A stretch of 64,000 nt of DNA from Trichomonas vaginalis G3 (lineage: Eukaryota; Parabasalia; Trichomonadida; Trichomonadidae), in contig NC_067208.1 in NCBI RefSeq assembly GCF_026262505.1, positions 1,860,001-1,924,000 on the forward strand. Direction: 5' to 3'. Below, piece by piece: positions 9,819-18,007 of the stretch. Numbering within the stretch: position 1 is the stretch's first letter; every line of letters starts with the position of its first letter. The position numbers and the translations under genes are program-made. A model generated the notes under the pieces. It saw only the letters and a list, made by a program, of their open reading frames with translations. It did not search any database and was not told where the DNA came from.

Positions 9819-10466
9819 TTTAAGTGAAGTTAAAAACATTTACGATGAAGAAGTTTCGACAAAACATTTACGAAGAAATCATGAAAATTCATGAGGTGAG
9901 AAAACAGGTGAGAAAAGAGGTGACATCTCACCTCTTCACCTAAATTATATTTTTGGGTCATTTACGCTCATTACGAAGAAGTCTTGACAAAACATTTACG
10001 AAGAAGTCTTGACAAAACATTTACGATGAAGAAGTCTTGACAAAACATTTACGAAGAAGTCTTGACAAAGCATGTACGATGAAATCATGACAAAACATTT
10101 ACGTTCATGTTTGACAAAACATGTACGATGAAGTCATGACAAAACATTTACGATGAAGAAATCATGACAAAACATTTACGATGAAGTCATGACAAAGCAT
10201 GTACGATGAAATCATGACAAAACATTTACGAAGAAGTCATGACAAAACATTTACGAAGAAGTCATGACAAAGCATGTACGATGAAATCATGACAAAACAT
10301 GAAAACATATATAATTTGTGAAAAGCGACACATTATATAATGTTTTCGACCCAGAAGACTAACAATTTTCCGAATAAAAACTTCATTTATACTAAACATC
10401 TTCAGGGCTAGAAGGCACGAAGTGCCTGGAAGCCCCACTACCTTTTTTTTTTTTTTTTTTTTTTTT
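9819..10466. repeat. right terminal repeat zone of M1
   Basis: No gene. From inside out: a short link; a palindromic AGGTGA array (9893-9942); about 13 tandem units of ~25 bp with the core TTTTGTCAAGACTTC or TTTTGTCATGACTTC (read on the minus strand) over 9960-10305; a unique ~130-bp stretch; and the terminal hairpin (10405-10435) followed by CCACTACC and 24 T. Read on the minus strand the outer ~430 bp appear identical to the left end of M2, including the order of variant units. Confidence 0.85.
9893..9942. repeat. palindromic AGGTGA array (one of 14 in window)
   Basis: Three direct AGGTGA-type half-sites about 12 bp apart run into a near-palindrome, GAGGTGACATCTCACCTC, and an inverted half-site. 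The same architecture occurs at 15406-15443, 23933-23985, 24175-24229, 24419-24471, 24662-24714, 25757-25806, 25936-25983, 38231-38280, 38444-38493, 62036-62083 and 62216-62263 in family A, and at 39458-39506 and 60433-60480 in the terminal repeats of family B. Those at 38444, 39458 and 60433 have AGATCT at the centre. It could be a protein-binding site for replication or transcription; this is inference. Confidence 0.8.
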
Positions 10467-10603
10467 AATTATATATAACATGATTAGATCTTCCATTTTT
10501 TCCAAAACGATATACATTTCACCTCACAGATGGTCTTGACTTTTCATCTTTAAATTTTTGAATTCGGAAATTTTTCTTTTTTAAAAATATTTATTTTTAA
10601 ATA

Positions 10604-12031
10604 ATGTTGTACACATTACTGTCTTTAACAGTATCCCAGTGTCCAGAACAGGATTCTGATGTTACCATTAATAATGATGATGCTGATTTTAGAGATTGCC
10701 TAACCATTCGTTCAGTCACTGTGTCAAATTTAGTTACACGTATTTCAGACAATGCGTTTTCTAAGTCAAGTATTACAAGCATCACACTTTCTAAGACAGT
10801 CACCTCAATTGGTGATTTTGCATTCTATGAGTGTCGTAGTCTTAAGAAAGTTACATTAGGCAGTTCAGTTAAAACCATTGGAGGATCCGCATTTGCTTCT
10901 ACCGCATTAACAGAAGTTATTATTCCAGATTCTGTTGAAACAATTGGAGGATCCGCATTTGCTTCTACTGCATTAACAGAAGTTATTATTCCAGATTCTG
11001 TTGAAACAATCGGTTGGAAAGCATTCTATGAATGTGGTAGTCTTGAGAAAGTTACATTAGGCAGCTCAGTTAAAACCATTGCAGATTATGCATTTGCTTC
11101 TACTGCATTAACAGAAGTTACTATTCCAAAATCTGTTGAAACAATCGATTGGAATGCATTCTATGAGTGTGGTAGTCTTAAGAAAGTTACATTAGGCAGT
11201 TCAGTTAAAACCATTGGAGGATCCGCATTTGCTTCTACTGCATTAACAGAAGTTATTATTCCAGATTCTGTTGAAACAATTGGTTGGAAAGCATTCTATG
11301 AATGTGGTAGTCTTGAGAAAGTTACATTAGGTAGTTCAGTTAAAACCATTGCAGATTATGCATTTTATAATACTTCACTAAAAGATGCTATTATTCCAAA
11401 ATCTGTTGAATCTGTGGCTCTACATTCCTTTTCTGCGAAAAAACTGATTTTTCAATCATTGATTGAATTATATTTAGAAGAAACTGAAATAATAATTTAC
11501 AATGTTCCAGATGGTTCTAAAAGTATGGAATTACCGAAGGTTCATTGTAAAAATCTGAAATTTATTGAAATCTTAAGCTTAGGTGGAGATTGCACAATTG
11601 GGAGTAATTATGTCTACGCAAGTCCCGATGACGATTTACATATTAAAATATATATTGAAAAAGATGTTAAATCTATTGATGATGAGGCATTTAGTGATGT
11701 AAATATTGATATATTTGCATATTTTGGAACAAACGAACTCGAAGGAAATTTCCTTGCGAATGCTAAATCAATTCGAGGTGTAATTGCTTCAACAAATTAC
11801 CAAGGAGACAGTATCGGTGGAGTTAAAATAACCAAGAAAGTTCCTTCATATAATATTGAGGAAGACAATACAAATTATGAATTGGCCAAATCTGCAGGAT
11901 TGAGTGGTGGTGCAATTGCAGGTATTGTTATTGGTGTAATTGTCGTAATTGCAATTATCGCAGTTGTCTGTTTCTTCATTATTCGATCTAAAAAGAAGAA
12001 ATCGGAAGATACAGCAGGAAATGATGTCTAA
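10604..12031 (+). CDS. BspA-like leucine-rich-repeat surface protein (475 aa)
   Basis: This is a typical TvBspA-like protein, a family thought to act at the trichomonad surface in adhesion. Residues 1-12 are hydrophobic and may act as a short signal peptide. Residues ~45-280 are about ten LRR_5/TpLRR repeats of ~22-23 residues with the pattern AF-x-x-x-x-L-x-x-x-x-I-P-x-S-V-x-x-I. Residues ~285-415 hold degenerate repeats. Residues ~432-459 are a Gly/Ile/Val-rich transmembrane helix, followed by a KKKK-containing cytoplasmic tail. Several repeats are nearly identical at the DNA level (66-69 bp units, 10880-11400), which points to recent internal expansion. The stop lies in TAAA. It is host DNA between M1 and M2. 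Confidence 0.92.
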   Translation: MLYTLLSLTVSQCPEQDSDVTINNDDADFRDCLTIRSVTVSNLVTRISDNAFSKSSITSITLSKTVTSIGDFAFYECRSLKKVTLGSSVKTIGGSAFASTALTEVIIPDSVETIGGSAFASTALTEVIIPDSVETIGWKAFYECGSLEKVTLGSSVKTIADYAFASTALTEVTIPKSVETIDWNAFYECGSLKKVTLGSSVKTIGGSAFASTALTEVIIPDSVETIGWKAFYECGSLEKVTLGSSVKTIADYAFYNTSLKDAIIPKSVESVALHSFSAKKLIFQSLIELYLEETEIIIYNVPDGSKSMELPKVHCKNLKFIEILSLGGDCTIGSNYVYASPDDDLHIKIYIEKDVKSIDDEAFSDVNIDIFAYFGTNELEGNFLANAKSIRGVIASTNYQGDSIGGVKITKKVPSYNIEEDNTNYELAKSAGLSGGAIAGIVIGVIVVIAIIAVVCFFIIRSKKKKSEDTAGNDV

Positions 12032-12616
12032 AATTCATTTTCTAATGATAAGCATAACACATTTGGTGATTCATTCTAACTAAAAAATTTTTTATATACA
12101 TATATTATTTCATATCACAATTATAATCGGGTCAAACTAGAACCGATACATCATTATAGCGAATTATTTTTCAATCCGAGAGGTATTATGTCTTAGAAAT
12201 CATTTCTTATCCACAAATTTAGCCGTATGAATAGTAATCCCCATAAATTCCAAATATTATTTCAGATAGCAATCTCTAGTTTTTACAGACTCAATCTAAA
12301 CACAAATTTTGAGATGAGTATTTAACTCATTTTCTCATGTAAAGCCTCCAAATCGCAATTATGTATATATTTATTTTTAACAAATTTACTCAATTGACTT
12401 TTCAATTGACTCAGAATTTCTTTTTGAAAGTACTATATTTATATAAATCTATTTATAAAACACACACATATATAAATCTATTTACAAAACACATATATAT
12501 AAATCTATTTACAAAACACATATATATAAATCTATTCACAAAACATATTTATATAAATCTATTTACAAAACAAATATTTATATAAAAACATAAAAACATA
12601 AAAAAAAACATATAAT
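12032..12616. other. intergenic AT-rich spacer between convergent host genes
   Basis: No gene seen. It lies between the 3' ends of the BspA-like gene and the PP2A gene. The first 400 bp are ordinary AT-rich DNA; the last part is the tandem array described at 12437-12600. Confidence 0.7.
12437..12600. repeat. AT-rich tandem array, ~27-bp unit
   Basis: About six units with the core TATATAAATCTATTTACAAA, diverging at the edges and ending in A-rich sequence just before the stop codon of the PP2A gene. A short open frame across it is only a product of the period being near a multiple of three. Confidence 0.8.
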
Positions 12617-14215
12617 TCATTTCTTGTTACTTCCTGTGTTGTTAATTTGATTATCTTCTTTGTCTTCAACAACAGAAAAAACTTGTTGGATTTCTGACAG
12701 TTTCTTTGCCAAGTTAAGTTCTCTGTCTGTTTTTGCACTGAATTTTGCAACTGTAGCCCATTTTTTGATGAGTTCGTTGCCGTCTGTTGTTTTCATCTTC
12801 TTCGCAAGTTTGTTACTGATCTCATCGAAAACAAACGGATCAATGTTGTGGACTTGTTTGTATGCAGAAATTGCACAGTTTCTTGTCGATTGGTTCCAGT
12901 GTTGTTTCATTGTAAAAATCAGAGGACTCATAATGACTGGATATATCGAGCGAGTGTTGTCCAGTATTAATGTGATCAGTTTGTGGTTATCCCATACTTT
13001 CATTGATGCTTCTGCAACTTTGTATGATTTGGATTGAAGACATGTTGCATATAATTTAAAAACTTTGTGACAAATGGATGAAAAGTTTTTCAATGGCATT
13101 TTTTCCATTGTATTGTTGATGAAGTCAACGAAAATGAGCTGTTTAGATGGCCATGAAACAGGCCAATGATTAACAATGTAAAGAACAATGATCTCTGCAA
13201 ATTTGGGCTCTTTTGGAATGATGAAATCAAATATTGGATTCAATAGTGGTAAAATAGTTGTAACATGCTGTTTCTTGAGTAATGGTACAATGTTGGTCAA
13301 TATTATGTTGTAATAAAACTCCATTTCGTTGTTTGGAGCAGTTTTAAGAGAAATGTTGAATAATCGCAAAGCAGGAGTTAAAGCAAAAGAATATGAGTGA
13401 CCATCGATGTACTCACGACATACGTGACCGTAATATTCGACTAATTTATGAACTAAGTTCGGATTCGTCGTTGAATAGTTTGTAAAGATAGTAATTAGCT
13501 TTCCACGCTCGTTAGAATCGCAGGAATCAAAGGCACTAAGAAGTTTGTTCATGAATAATTCTGTGAAATGTGGATCACGTGGAAAATTTGTTTGATATTG
13601 AATCAAAATATCGTAAACTAATGATAAATGAGGCCATGAAACTTCTGACATCAATGGTTCTTCATCGAACGCTAAGTATTTCTCAGAAACTGATGGGAAT
13701 GGTCGATAAATATTAACTTCAAACATTTTGAACAGAGAATCAATAATTGGAGGCGCAACGGCTTGACAATTATCTTTATTTGAGAATAACGCAAGTAATT
13801 CTTTGAGTGCTGTCTTCTTTTCTTTCTTTGCTTTTTTATCGGAATCCGGGTCACTGAAATCACAAATAATATTGCACACTTCTATCTTTCGCATAATCAA
13901 ATCGTTTGTATTGTTATTTAACTGAGGCTTAAGTTGCTCTAATTGTGGACATTCAACTTCATGATGAAATTTTCGTTTTACGATAGGAACACTTGGAATA
14001 AAAATTGGACCTATAAGATCATCGATTGGTTCTTCAAGTCGCGGTGATGCTAAATCTGTTAATGGTTTGTCTCCATTTACGTTTTGATTATTTTTAGAAG
14101 TATTTTGAGTTAATTTTCGTAATGTACGCGACTCAGGTCGAACTATTTTGACTAAACAACTCTTCCTACCAACATAGCGTTTAATAAATGGAATAGGTAA
14201 GGGAGAGTTGTTCAT
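12617..14215 (-). CDS. protein phosphatase 2A regulatory subunit, B56 (B') family
   Basis: A 532-residue HEAT-like repeat protein that should target the PP2A catalytic subunit to substrates in cytoplasm or nucleus. Seen: residues ~1-85 are a basic, low-complexity leader; then come FSDPDSDKKAKKEKK, a hallmark of B56 subunits, at ~120-135, WPHLSLVYDIL at ~197-207, the NHWPVSWPSKQLIFVDF region in the middle, and the VAEASMKVW and KQHWN blocks towards the end, all B56 landmarks. The length is normal for the family. The frame is intact. The spacing and order of motifs leave little doubt about the family. It is host DNA; the gene faces the BspA-like gene tail to tail. Confidence 0.93.
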   Translation of the reverse strand: MNNSPLPIPFIKRYVGRKSCLVKIVRPESRTLRKLTQNTSKNNQNVNGDKPLTDLASPRLEEPIDDLIGPIFIPSVPIVKRKFHHEVECPQLEQLKPQLNNNTNDLIMRKIEVCNIICDFSDPDSDKKAKKEKKTALKELLALFSNKDNCQAVAPPIIDSLFKMFEVNIYRPFPSVSEKYLAFDEEPLMSEVSWPHLSLVYDILIQYQTNFPRDPHFTELFMNKLLSAFDSCDSNERGKLITIFTNYSTTNPNLVHKLVEYYGHVCREYIDGHSYSFALTPALRLFNISLKTAPNNEMEFYYNIILTNIVPLLKKQHVTTILPLLNPIFDFIIPKEPKFAEIIVLYIVNHWPVSWPSKQLIFVDFINNTMEKMPLKNFSSICHKVFKLYATCLQSKSYKVAEASMKVWDNHKLITLILDNTRSIYPVIMSPLIFTMKQHWNQSTRNCAISAYKQVHNIDPFVFDEISNKLAKKMKTTDGNELIKKWATVAKFSAKTDRELNLAKKLSEIQQVFSVVEDKEDNQINNTGSNKK

Positions 14216-14869
14216 TTCAAAACTTTGAATTCAGAAAATTTTGAAGATCATATTAAAAAAATTATGGGTATCGTTAATCGGAATTTTAATTTAATAACAG
14301 TAATGAGAGTGAAACATATTAAGGGTGCACCCGTATGTACGTTTATTTGAGAGGAGGAGGATTACCCTCTCAATTTTGAGGGATTCGTTAGTTTATTTTC
14401 TTGATGAATATGCAATAAAATTTGATTTTTACCTTATCAATATACTTCATATAATATACACATGTTCATGTAAAAACTTTTTTCCAAAATCCTCAGGAAT
14501 TAAGGGATTTTTGAATTTTAAGAATTTTTTTTCGAATTTTTTCGAAAAAAAAATATTTTCAGAACAGCCTTAACGGCTAAGATTTAGGAACAATGTTAAG
14601 TATCAAAAAGAAAGGAGGTCTGATATAGACAACATATATCGTTGAAGGTTGAAAAAATCTCTAATATTTGAGCCCAAAATTTCAAATTTTAATTTTTTGA
14701 AAAAAGAGGCCACCCGTATGTACGTTTATTTGCGAGGAGGAGGAGGATATTTTTGAAAGGGTGAAACATTATGAATATGTTAATTATATAATAATATGTA
14801 TTATTATAAAAAAGAAAAAATAAAGCACGTGAAAATTTTTCTTTCTTGATTTTTTACAAAATCTACTTA
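14216..14869. other. host intergenic region upstream of PP2A gene
   Basis: No gene seen. Two direct copies of a ~37-bp sequence containing ACCCGTATGTACGTTTATTT followed by GAGGAGGAGGA occur at 14335-14370 and 14711-14747, 376 bp apart. The rest is AT-rich with homopolymers. The promoter of the PP2A gene should lie near 14216-14300; a TCAAA that could serve as a trichomonad initiator lies about 8 bases before its ATG. Confidence 0.6.
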
Positions 14870-14870
14870 G

Positions 14871-14875
<5 letters not shown>
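14870..14875. repeat. target-site duplication of M2, left copy (GAATTA)
   Basis: GAATTA precedes the A run at the left end of M2 and occurs again at 38734-38739 directly after the T run at the right end. Six bases fits Maverick integration. This places the A/T runs inside the element. Confidence 0.75.
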
Positions 14876-14907
<32 letters not shown>

Positions 14908-15515
14908 TAGTGGGGCTTCCAGGCACTTCGTGCCTTCTAGCCCTGAAGATGTTTAGTATAAATGAAGTTTTTATTCGGAAAATTGTTAGTCTTCTGGGTC
15001 GAAAACATTATATAATGTGTCGCTTTTCACAAATTATATATGTTTTCATGTTTTGTCATGATTTCATCGTACATGCTTTGTCATGACTTCTTCGTAAATG
15101 TTTTGTCATGACTTCTTCGTAAATGTTTTGTCATGATTTCATCGTACATGCTTTGTCATGACTTCATCGTAAATGTTTTGTCATGATTTCTTCATCGTAA
15201 ATGTTTTGTCATGACTTCATCGTACATGTTTTGTCAAACATGAACGTAAATGTTTTGTCATGATTTCATCGTACATGCTTTGTCAAGACTTCTTCGTAAA
15301 TGTTTTGTCAAGACTTCTTCATCGTAAATGTTTTGTCAAGACTTCTTCGTAAATGTTTTGTCAAGACTTCTTCGTAATGAGCGTAAATGACCCAAAAATA
15401 TAATTTAGGTGAAGAGGTGAGATGTCACCTGTTTTCTCACCTCTTGAATTTTCATGATTTCTTCGTAAATGTTTTGTCGAAACTTCTTCATCGTAAATGT
15501 TTTGTCACTTTTCTG
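14876..15515. repeat. left terminal repeat zone of M2
   Basis: An A run of 30, then the terminal hairpin, ~130 unique bp, about 13 tandem ~25-bp units (15045-15380), a palindromic AGGTGA array (15406-15443) and two more units before the methyltransferase promoter. It is the mirror image of the right end of M1. Confidence 0.85.
14913..14943. repeat. terminal hairpin of family A elements
   Basis: An outer stem GGGCT/AGCCC and a 6-bp inner stem AGGCAC/GTGCCT with the loop TTC, separated by short mismatched sides. It lies 8 bp inside the AGGTAG terminus in M2 left and M4 left (61823-61853), and in inverted orientation in M1 right and M2 right (38682-38712). It is the best-conserved part of the terminus and may be an end-recognition site for integrase or a replication structure; this is inference. 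Confidence 0.8.
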
Positions 15516-15554
15516 TCACTTTTCAGGAAAAAACATTTTTATTATTATATATAA

Positions 15555-16373
15555 ATGAATTTTACAAAACCACCGTTACCGTTCTTTGGAAATAAGAGTA
15601 GATGTAAAGATATTCTATTGAGAGAACTTAAGAAACTACCGAATGGTCTAACATTTGTAGATTTGTTCGGTGGAAGTTTCTATATATCCCATTTGTGCCA
15701 TACCGTATTCCCAGACTCAAAGATTATATGCAATGACTTCGACAACTATATGGACCGTCTCAAACATATTCCAGACACAAACAATATATTGAAAGAGTTA
15801 AAAGAAAAGATACCTATAGGTAAGATGGAACGTATACCATTAGATAACAAAAATATTGTGAGAGAGGTTTTGAAAAAAGCAGAATATATAGACTGGGATA
15901 GTATATCTGCTAGACTATTATATAGTGGTTCTATAAGAGTTCATGACATTGAAACACTTATGTCAAAAGTTTTATATCTTAACTATACAAATGTTTTCAA
16001 AGAGGACATAGAAAAATATATTGAGGGTATAGAGTTTGTGAGATGTCATTGGACAGATTTGTATGAAAAATATAAAGACAAGGAAAATGTTTTCTTTATA
16101 GTGGACCCGCCGTTCTATAACACATGGGATTTTCAATACCAAGTAAACTGGACTTTGAGAGACTCTTTAGAAACTTTAGACGTTATACATAACCATCCAT
16201 GCTTTTACTTTACATCCGATAAAAGTGGTTTGGAAACCGTTATGAGATGGTTAGAGGACATACATGACTATGAGTTTATATATGACAAGATAGAATATGA
16301 GAGAGGTCCTATAAACTGGAGAAAGTGTCACAATAAAGAAATTTTATTAGTAAGTAAATGTGGTTTGAAATAG
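15555..16373 (+). CDS. DNA adenine-N6 methyltransferase, D12/Dam class (272 aa)
   Basis: It should transfer a methyl group from S-adenosylmethionine to adenine N6 in DNA. Motif order is that of the Dam (alpha) group: residues ~5-14 hold PLPFFGNKSR (motif X, F-x-G-x-K), ~34-43 TFVDLFGGSF (motif I, AdoMet binding), and ~183-190 VDPPFYNT (motif IV, a DPPF variant of DPPY). The length fits the class. The frame is intact here; the M4 copy at 62375 has a one-base deletion. A TTTTTAT box precedes the ATG. 6mA is known to be abundant in T. vaginalis. The target sequence cannot be read from the protein; GATC is a guess from Dam-type relatives and from palindromes in this element. Confidence 0.9.
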   Translation: MNFTKPPLPFFGNKSRCKDILLRELKKLPNGLTFVDLFGGSFYISHLCHTVFPDSKIICNDFDNYMDRLKHIPDTNNILKELKEKIPIGKMERIPLDNKNIVREVLKKAEYIDWDSISARLLYSGSIRVHDIETLMSKVLYLNYTNVFKEDIEKYIEGIEFVRCHWTDLYEKYKDKENVFFIVDPPFYNTWDFQYQVNWTLRDSLETLDVIHNHPCFYFTSDKSGLETVMRWLEDIHDYEFIYDKIEYERGPINWRKCHNKEILLVSKCGLK

Positions 16374-16489
16374 GACTACTTGTTTTAGGTTTTTTCCATT
16401 GTGTCATTTATTTATTTGACGTGGCAGAAAGATATAGAGAATATGAAGATGAACCAATACCTGCAAATGTTCAGTATATGTACTCGTAA
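16358..16489 (+). CDS. small single-pass membrane protein (43 aa)
   Basis: A short gene in another frame that overlaps the last 16 bases of the methyltransferase gene. Residues ~5-21 (IGLLVLGFFHCVIYLF) form one hydrophobic helix; a charged Glu/Arg/Tyr-rich tail follows. The M4 copy has the same N-terminus but a one-base deletion after the membrane helix. Conservation of the helix and the start suggests a real gene. It could be a membrane-acting or virion protein; no family is recognised. Confidence 0.55.
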   Translation: MWFEIGLLVLGFFHCVIYLFDVAERYREYEDEPIPANVQYMYS

Positions 16490-16512
16490 GAGATATTTTT
16501 ATCTAATATTAA

Positions 16513-16875
16513 ATGGACGCACAGAACTTAGCGAATGCCCAGCAACCTGGACAACCAAACCCAGAGAATATTCCAAATGAAGTTAGAATACAAACTGCAA
16601 TGGCAAACTATGGTCAAGTGCCAACAGATGTACAAATGCAAACTGCCATGTCAAATGACGCTGCGTTAGGTTTGCCACCATGGTATGCAAATATGAGATG
16701 GAAAGAGTTTTATACAAACCCTGAAGTGGGATATAAACAACTTTATGCAGATGACGCGAACACAGGAGTTGACCCAGAATATGTTTTCTACCAGAGGAGA
16801 AACAGAATGTATGAGCTCCAGTTAAAGAATGCTATGGAACTCAACAGGAAACGCAAAAGACTAGGCGGACATTAG
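16513..16875 (+). CDS. unknown 120-aa protein, Asn/Gln/Pro-rich start
   Basis: No family recognised. The first ~45 residues are rich in Asn, Gln, Ala and Pro with two imperfect copies of an IQTAMxNxGQVPTDVQ-like unit; the rest includes WYANMRWKEFY and ends in a basic NRKRKRLGGH tail. A TTTTTATCTAATATTAA leader sits directly before the ATG. It forms a run with 16894 (18-bp gap), so it may be a virion component. The M4 copy differs by two mutually compensating indels. Confidence 0.7.
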   Translation: MDAQNLANAQQPGQPNPENIPNEVRIQTAMANYGQVPTDVQMQTAMSNDAALGLPPWYANMRWKEFYTNPEVGYKQLYADDANTGVDPEYVFYQRRNRMYELQLKNAMELNRKRKRLGGH

Positions 16876-16893
16876 ATTTTTACATATAGTAAA

Positions 16894-17136
16894 ATGGGTT
16901 TCTTCAGTAGTATTGGAAACTTCTTCAGAAGAGTTGGAAGAGGTATATGGAATGGAATAAAATCTGTCGGAAAAGGAATTTGGAACGGAGTCAAAAATAT
17001 TTGTAAAAGAGTAGGTCAGTTCGTTGGTATTATACCTAAAGACCCTGAACCAGAAGAACAAGCTCCTGTTATACAACAGCCTGAACCTGCACCACAGTCA
17101 AGTTGGCAACCAAATCCAACACCTCAACCGTATTAA
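16894..17136 (+). CDS. amphipathic-helix protein with Pro/Gln tail (80 aa)
   Basis: Residues 1-50 contain repeated G-I-W-N-G and F-F-x-x-V-G-R units that predict amphipathic helices; residues 51-80 are Pro/Gln/Glu-rich. This layout resembles small membrane-active internal capsid proteins such as adenovirus pVI, but no sequence homology is claimed. The M4 copy differs by one residue (Cys to Gly near position 48). The stop lies in TAAA and the next gene converges 4 bp away. Confidence 0.7.
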   Translation: MGFFSSIGNFFRRVGRGIWNGIKSVGKGIWNGVKNICKRVGQFVGIIPKDPEPEEQAPVIQQPEPAPQSSWQPNPTPQPY

Positions 17137-17140
17137 AAAA

Positions 17141-17989
17141 TTATATTTTTACCGTTCGATAGTAGTTGTATATGAAACTAAGTTCTAAGTAAAACGCATG
17201 GTATAATGGAATTATTCTCTTTCTTCCATCTGTAGTAAACCATACTTGAAAGTCTGAAATACTTCCACTTGGTGGTTCGTATAACTTTGTAGGTTTTTCG
17301 TAAAAGTCATTTGCCAAGCATAAAAAAGAGTTTTGTGCACCAGAAAATGAAGCATGAACTATAATAGCATCTTGGTCGAAAACATTTTCATATGTTCCAT
17401 TAGGGTTTTCGACTTCATAAAAGTTCGGGTGTACTGGATATGCTGCAGGCTGATTTAACATCCTCAAAAATCTATACCATGCCAAGTTGTTATATTTTGT
17501 AGAAATATAAACGTTTTCTCCAAGGTCTTCTATTCTATTGATTTTAACAGTTGCATTTTTCCTGTCATATATAATATCGAGATGGTACTCTCCTTCGTCA
17601 ATGTTATACTGGTTTGCATATTCGAGATAGATATCGTTTATTTTTTCTTGAAAAGCTTGAAGAGTTGTTTCTAAGTTTACAAGCAAATTCACTTGTAAAA
17701 GTTTTCCCTGTTCAAATTTCTCATACGTACGTTTTTCTTTGTTATAGTATCGAACTTCAAAACCGACCGTAAATGGGAAACCATGTATGGCTTCTGAAAT
17801 GAACTTCATTCTACGAAAGCCAACAGCTTTTGTGACGGATGGGTCTCTTAACCATCTCAATGGGTAGTCAAAACGATAGCCTTCATGCTTTACGGTCTCT
17901 GTCTCAAACTTTTGACCGACATTAGTAAAAAGTTCATCTAATGGTTTAGTTGTAGCAACTCTTGAATTTTCTTTTTCTATTGGAAGCAT
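17141..17989 (-). CDS. capsid-like protein A1 (282 aa)
   Basis: One of four related strand-rich proteins (also 21971-22831, 40267-41148 and 56418-57275). Shared features: an N-terminal YRFDYPLRWL block followed by KAVGFRR, and a C-terminal block ALHASFS-like/NSFLC then Y-EPPS and a final aromatic strand (YLELSFIYNY). The pattern suits a minor capsid or penton-type jelly-roll protein, but the exact role is inferred. It is divergent from the adhesin gene with only 18 bp between the two ATGs. Confidence 0.7.
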   Translation of the reverse strand: MLPIEKENSRVATTKPLDELFTNVGQKFETETVKHEGYRFDYPLRWLRDPSVTKAVGFRRMKFISEAIHGFPFTVGFEVRYYNKEKRTYEKFEQGKLLQVNLLVNLETTLQAFQEKINDIYLEYANQYNIDEGEYHLDIIYDRKNATVKINRIEDLGENVYISTKYNNLAWYRFLRMLNQPAAYPVHPNFYEVENPNGTYENVFDQDAIIVHASFSGAQNSFLCLANDFYEKPTKLYEPPSGSISDFQVWFTTDGRKRIIPLYHAFYLELSFIYNYYRTVKI

Positions 17990-18007
17990 ATTTTATCTAG
18001 AATAAAA
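17990..18007. promoter_or_regulatory. 18-bp bidirectional promoter
   Basis: ATTTTATCTAGAATAAAA separates the start codons of two divergent genes. It is close to its own reverse complement, so a TTTTAT-type box faces each gene. Comparable short spacers occur at 20137-20153, 28991-29026, 32840-32857, 41149-41164 and 44064-44080. Confidence 0.6.

Larger units (their letters stand above)
1..10466. mobile_element. Maverick/Polinton M1 (family A), right part
   Basis: This is the right-hand part of a large virus-like DNA transposon; its left end lies outside the window. It carries, from left to right, a packaging ATPase, two small genes, an SF3-type helicase, a penton-like protein, small proteins, the major capsid protein and a long coiled-coil protein, in the same order and orientation as 28115-38733 of M2 and nearly identical to it. 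It ends in a tandem-repeat zone and the terminus at 10405-10466 (a hairpin and then a T run). The host sequence starts near 10467. The major capsid gene is intact here, while the helicase, the penton-like gene and the long coiled-coil gene are broken by small indels. Confidence 0.88.

Noticed and set aside
9960-10305. ~25-bp direct repeats that look like a CRISPR array
   Set aside because: Units are contiguous with no unique spacers, and the same array occurs inverted at the other element ends in a eukaryotic genome.
12361-12585. 74-codon open frame before the PP2A gene
   Set aside because: It is only the AT-rich ~27-bp tandem repeat read in frame.
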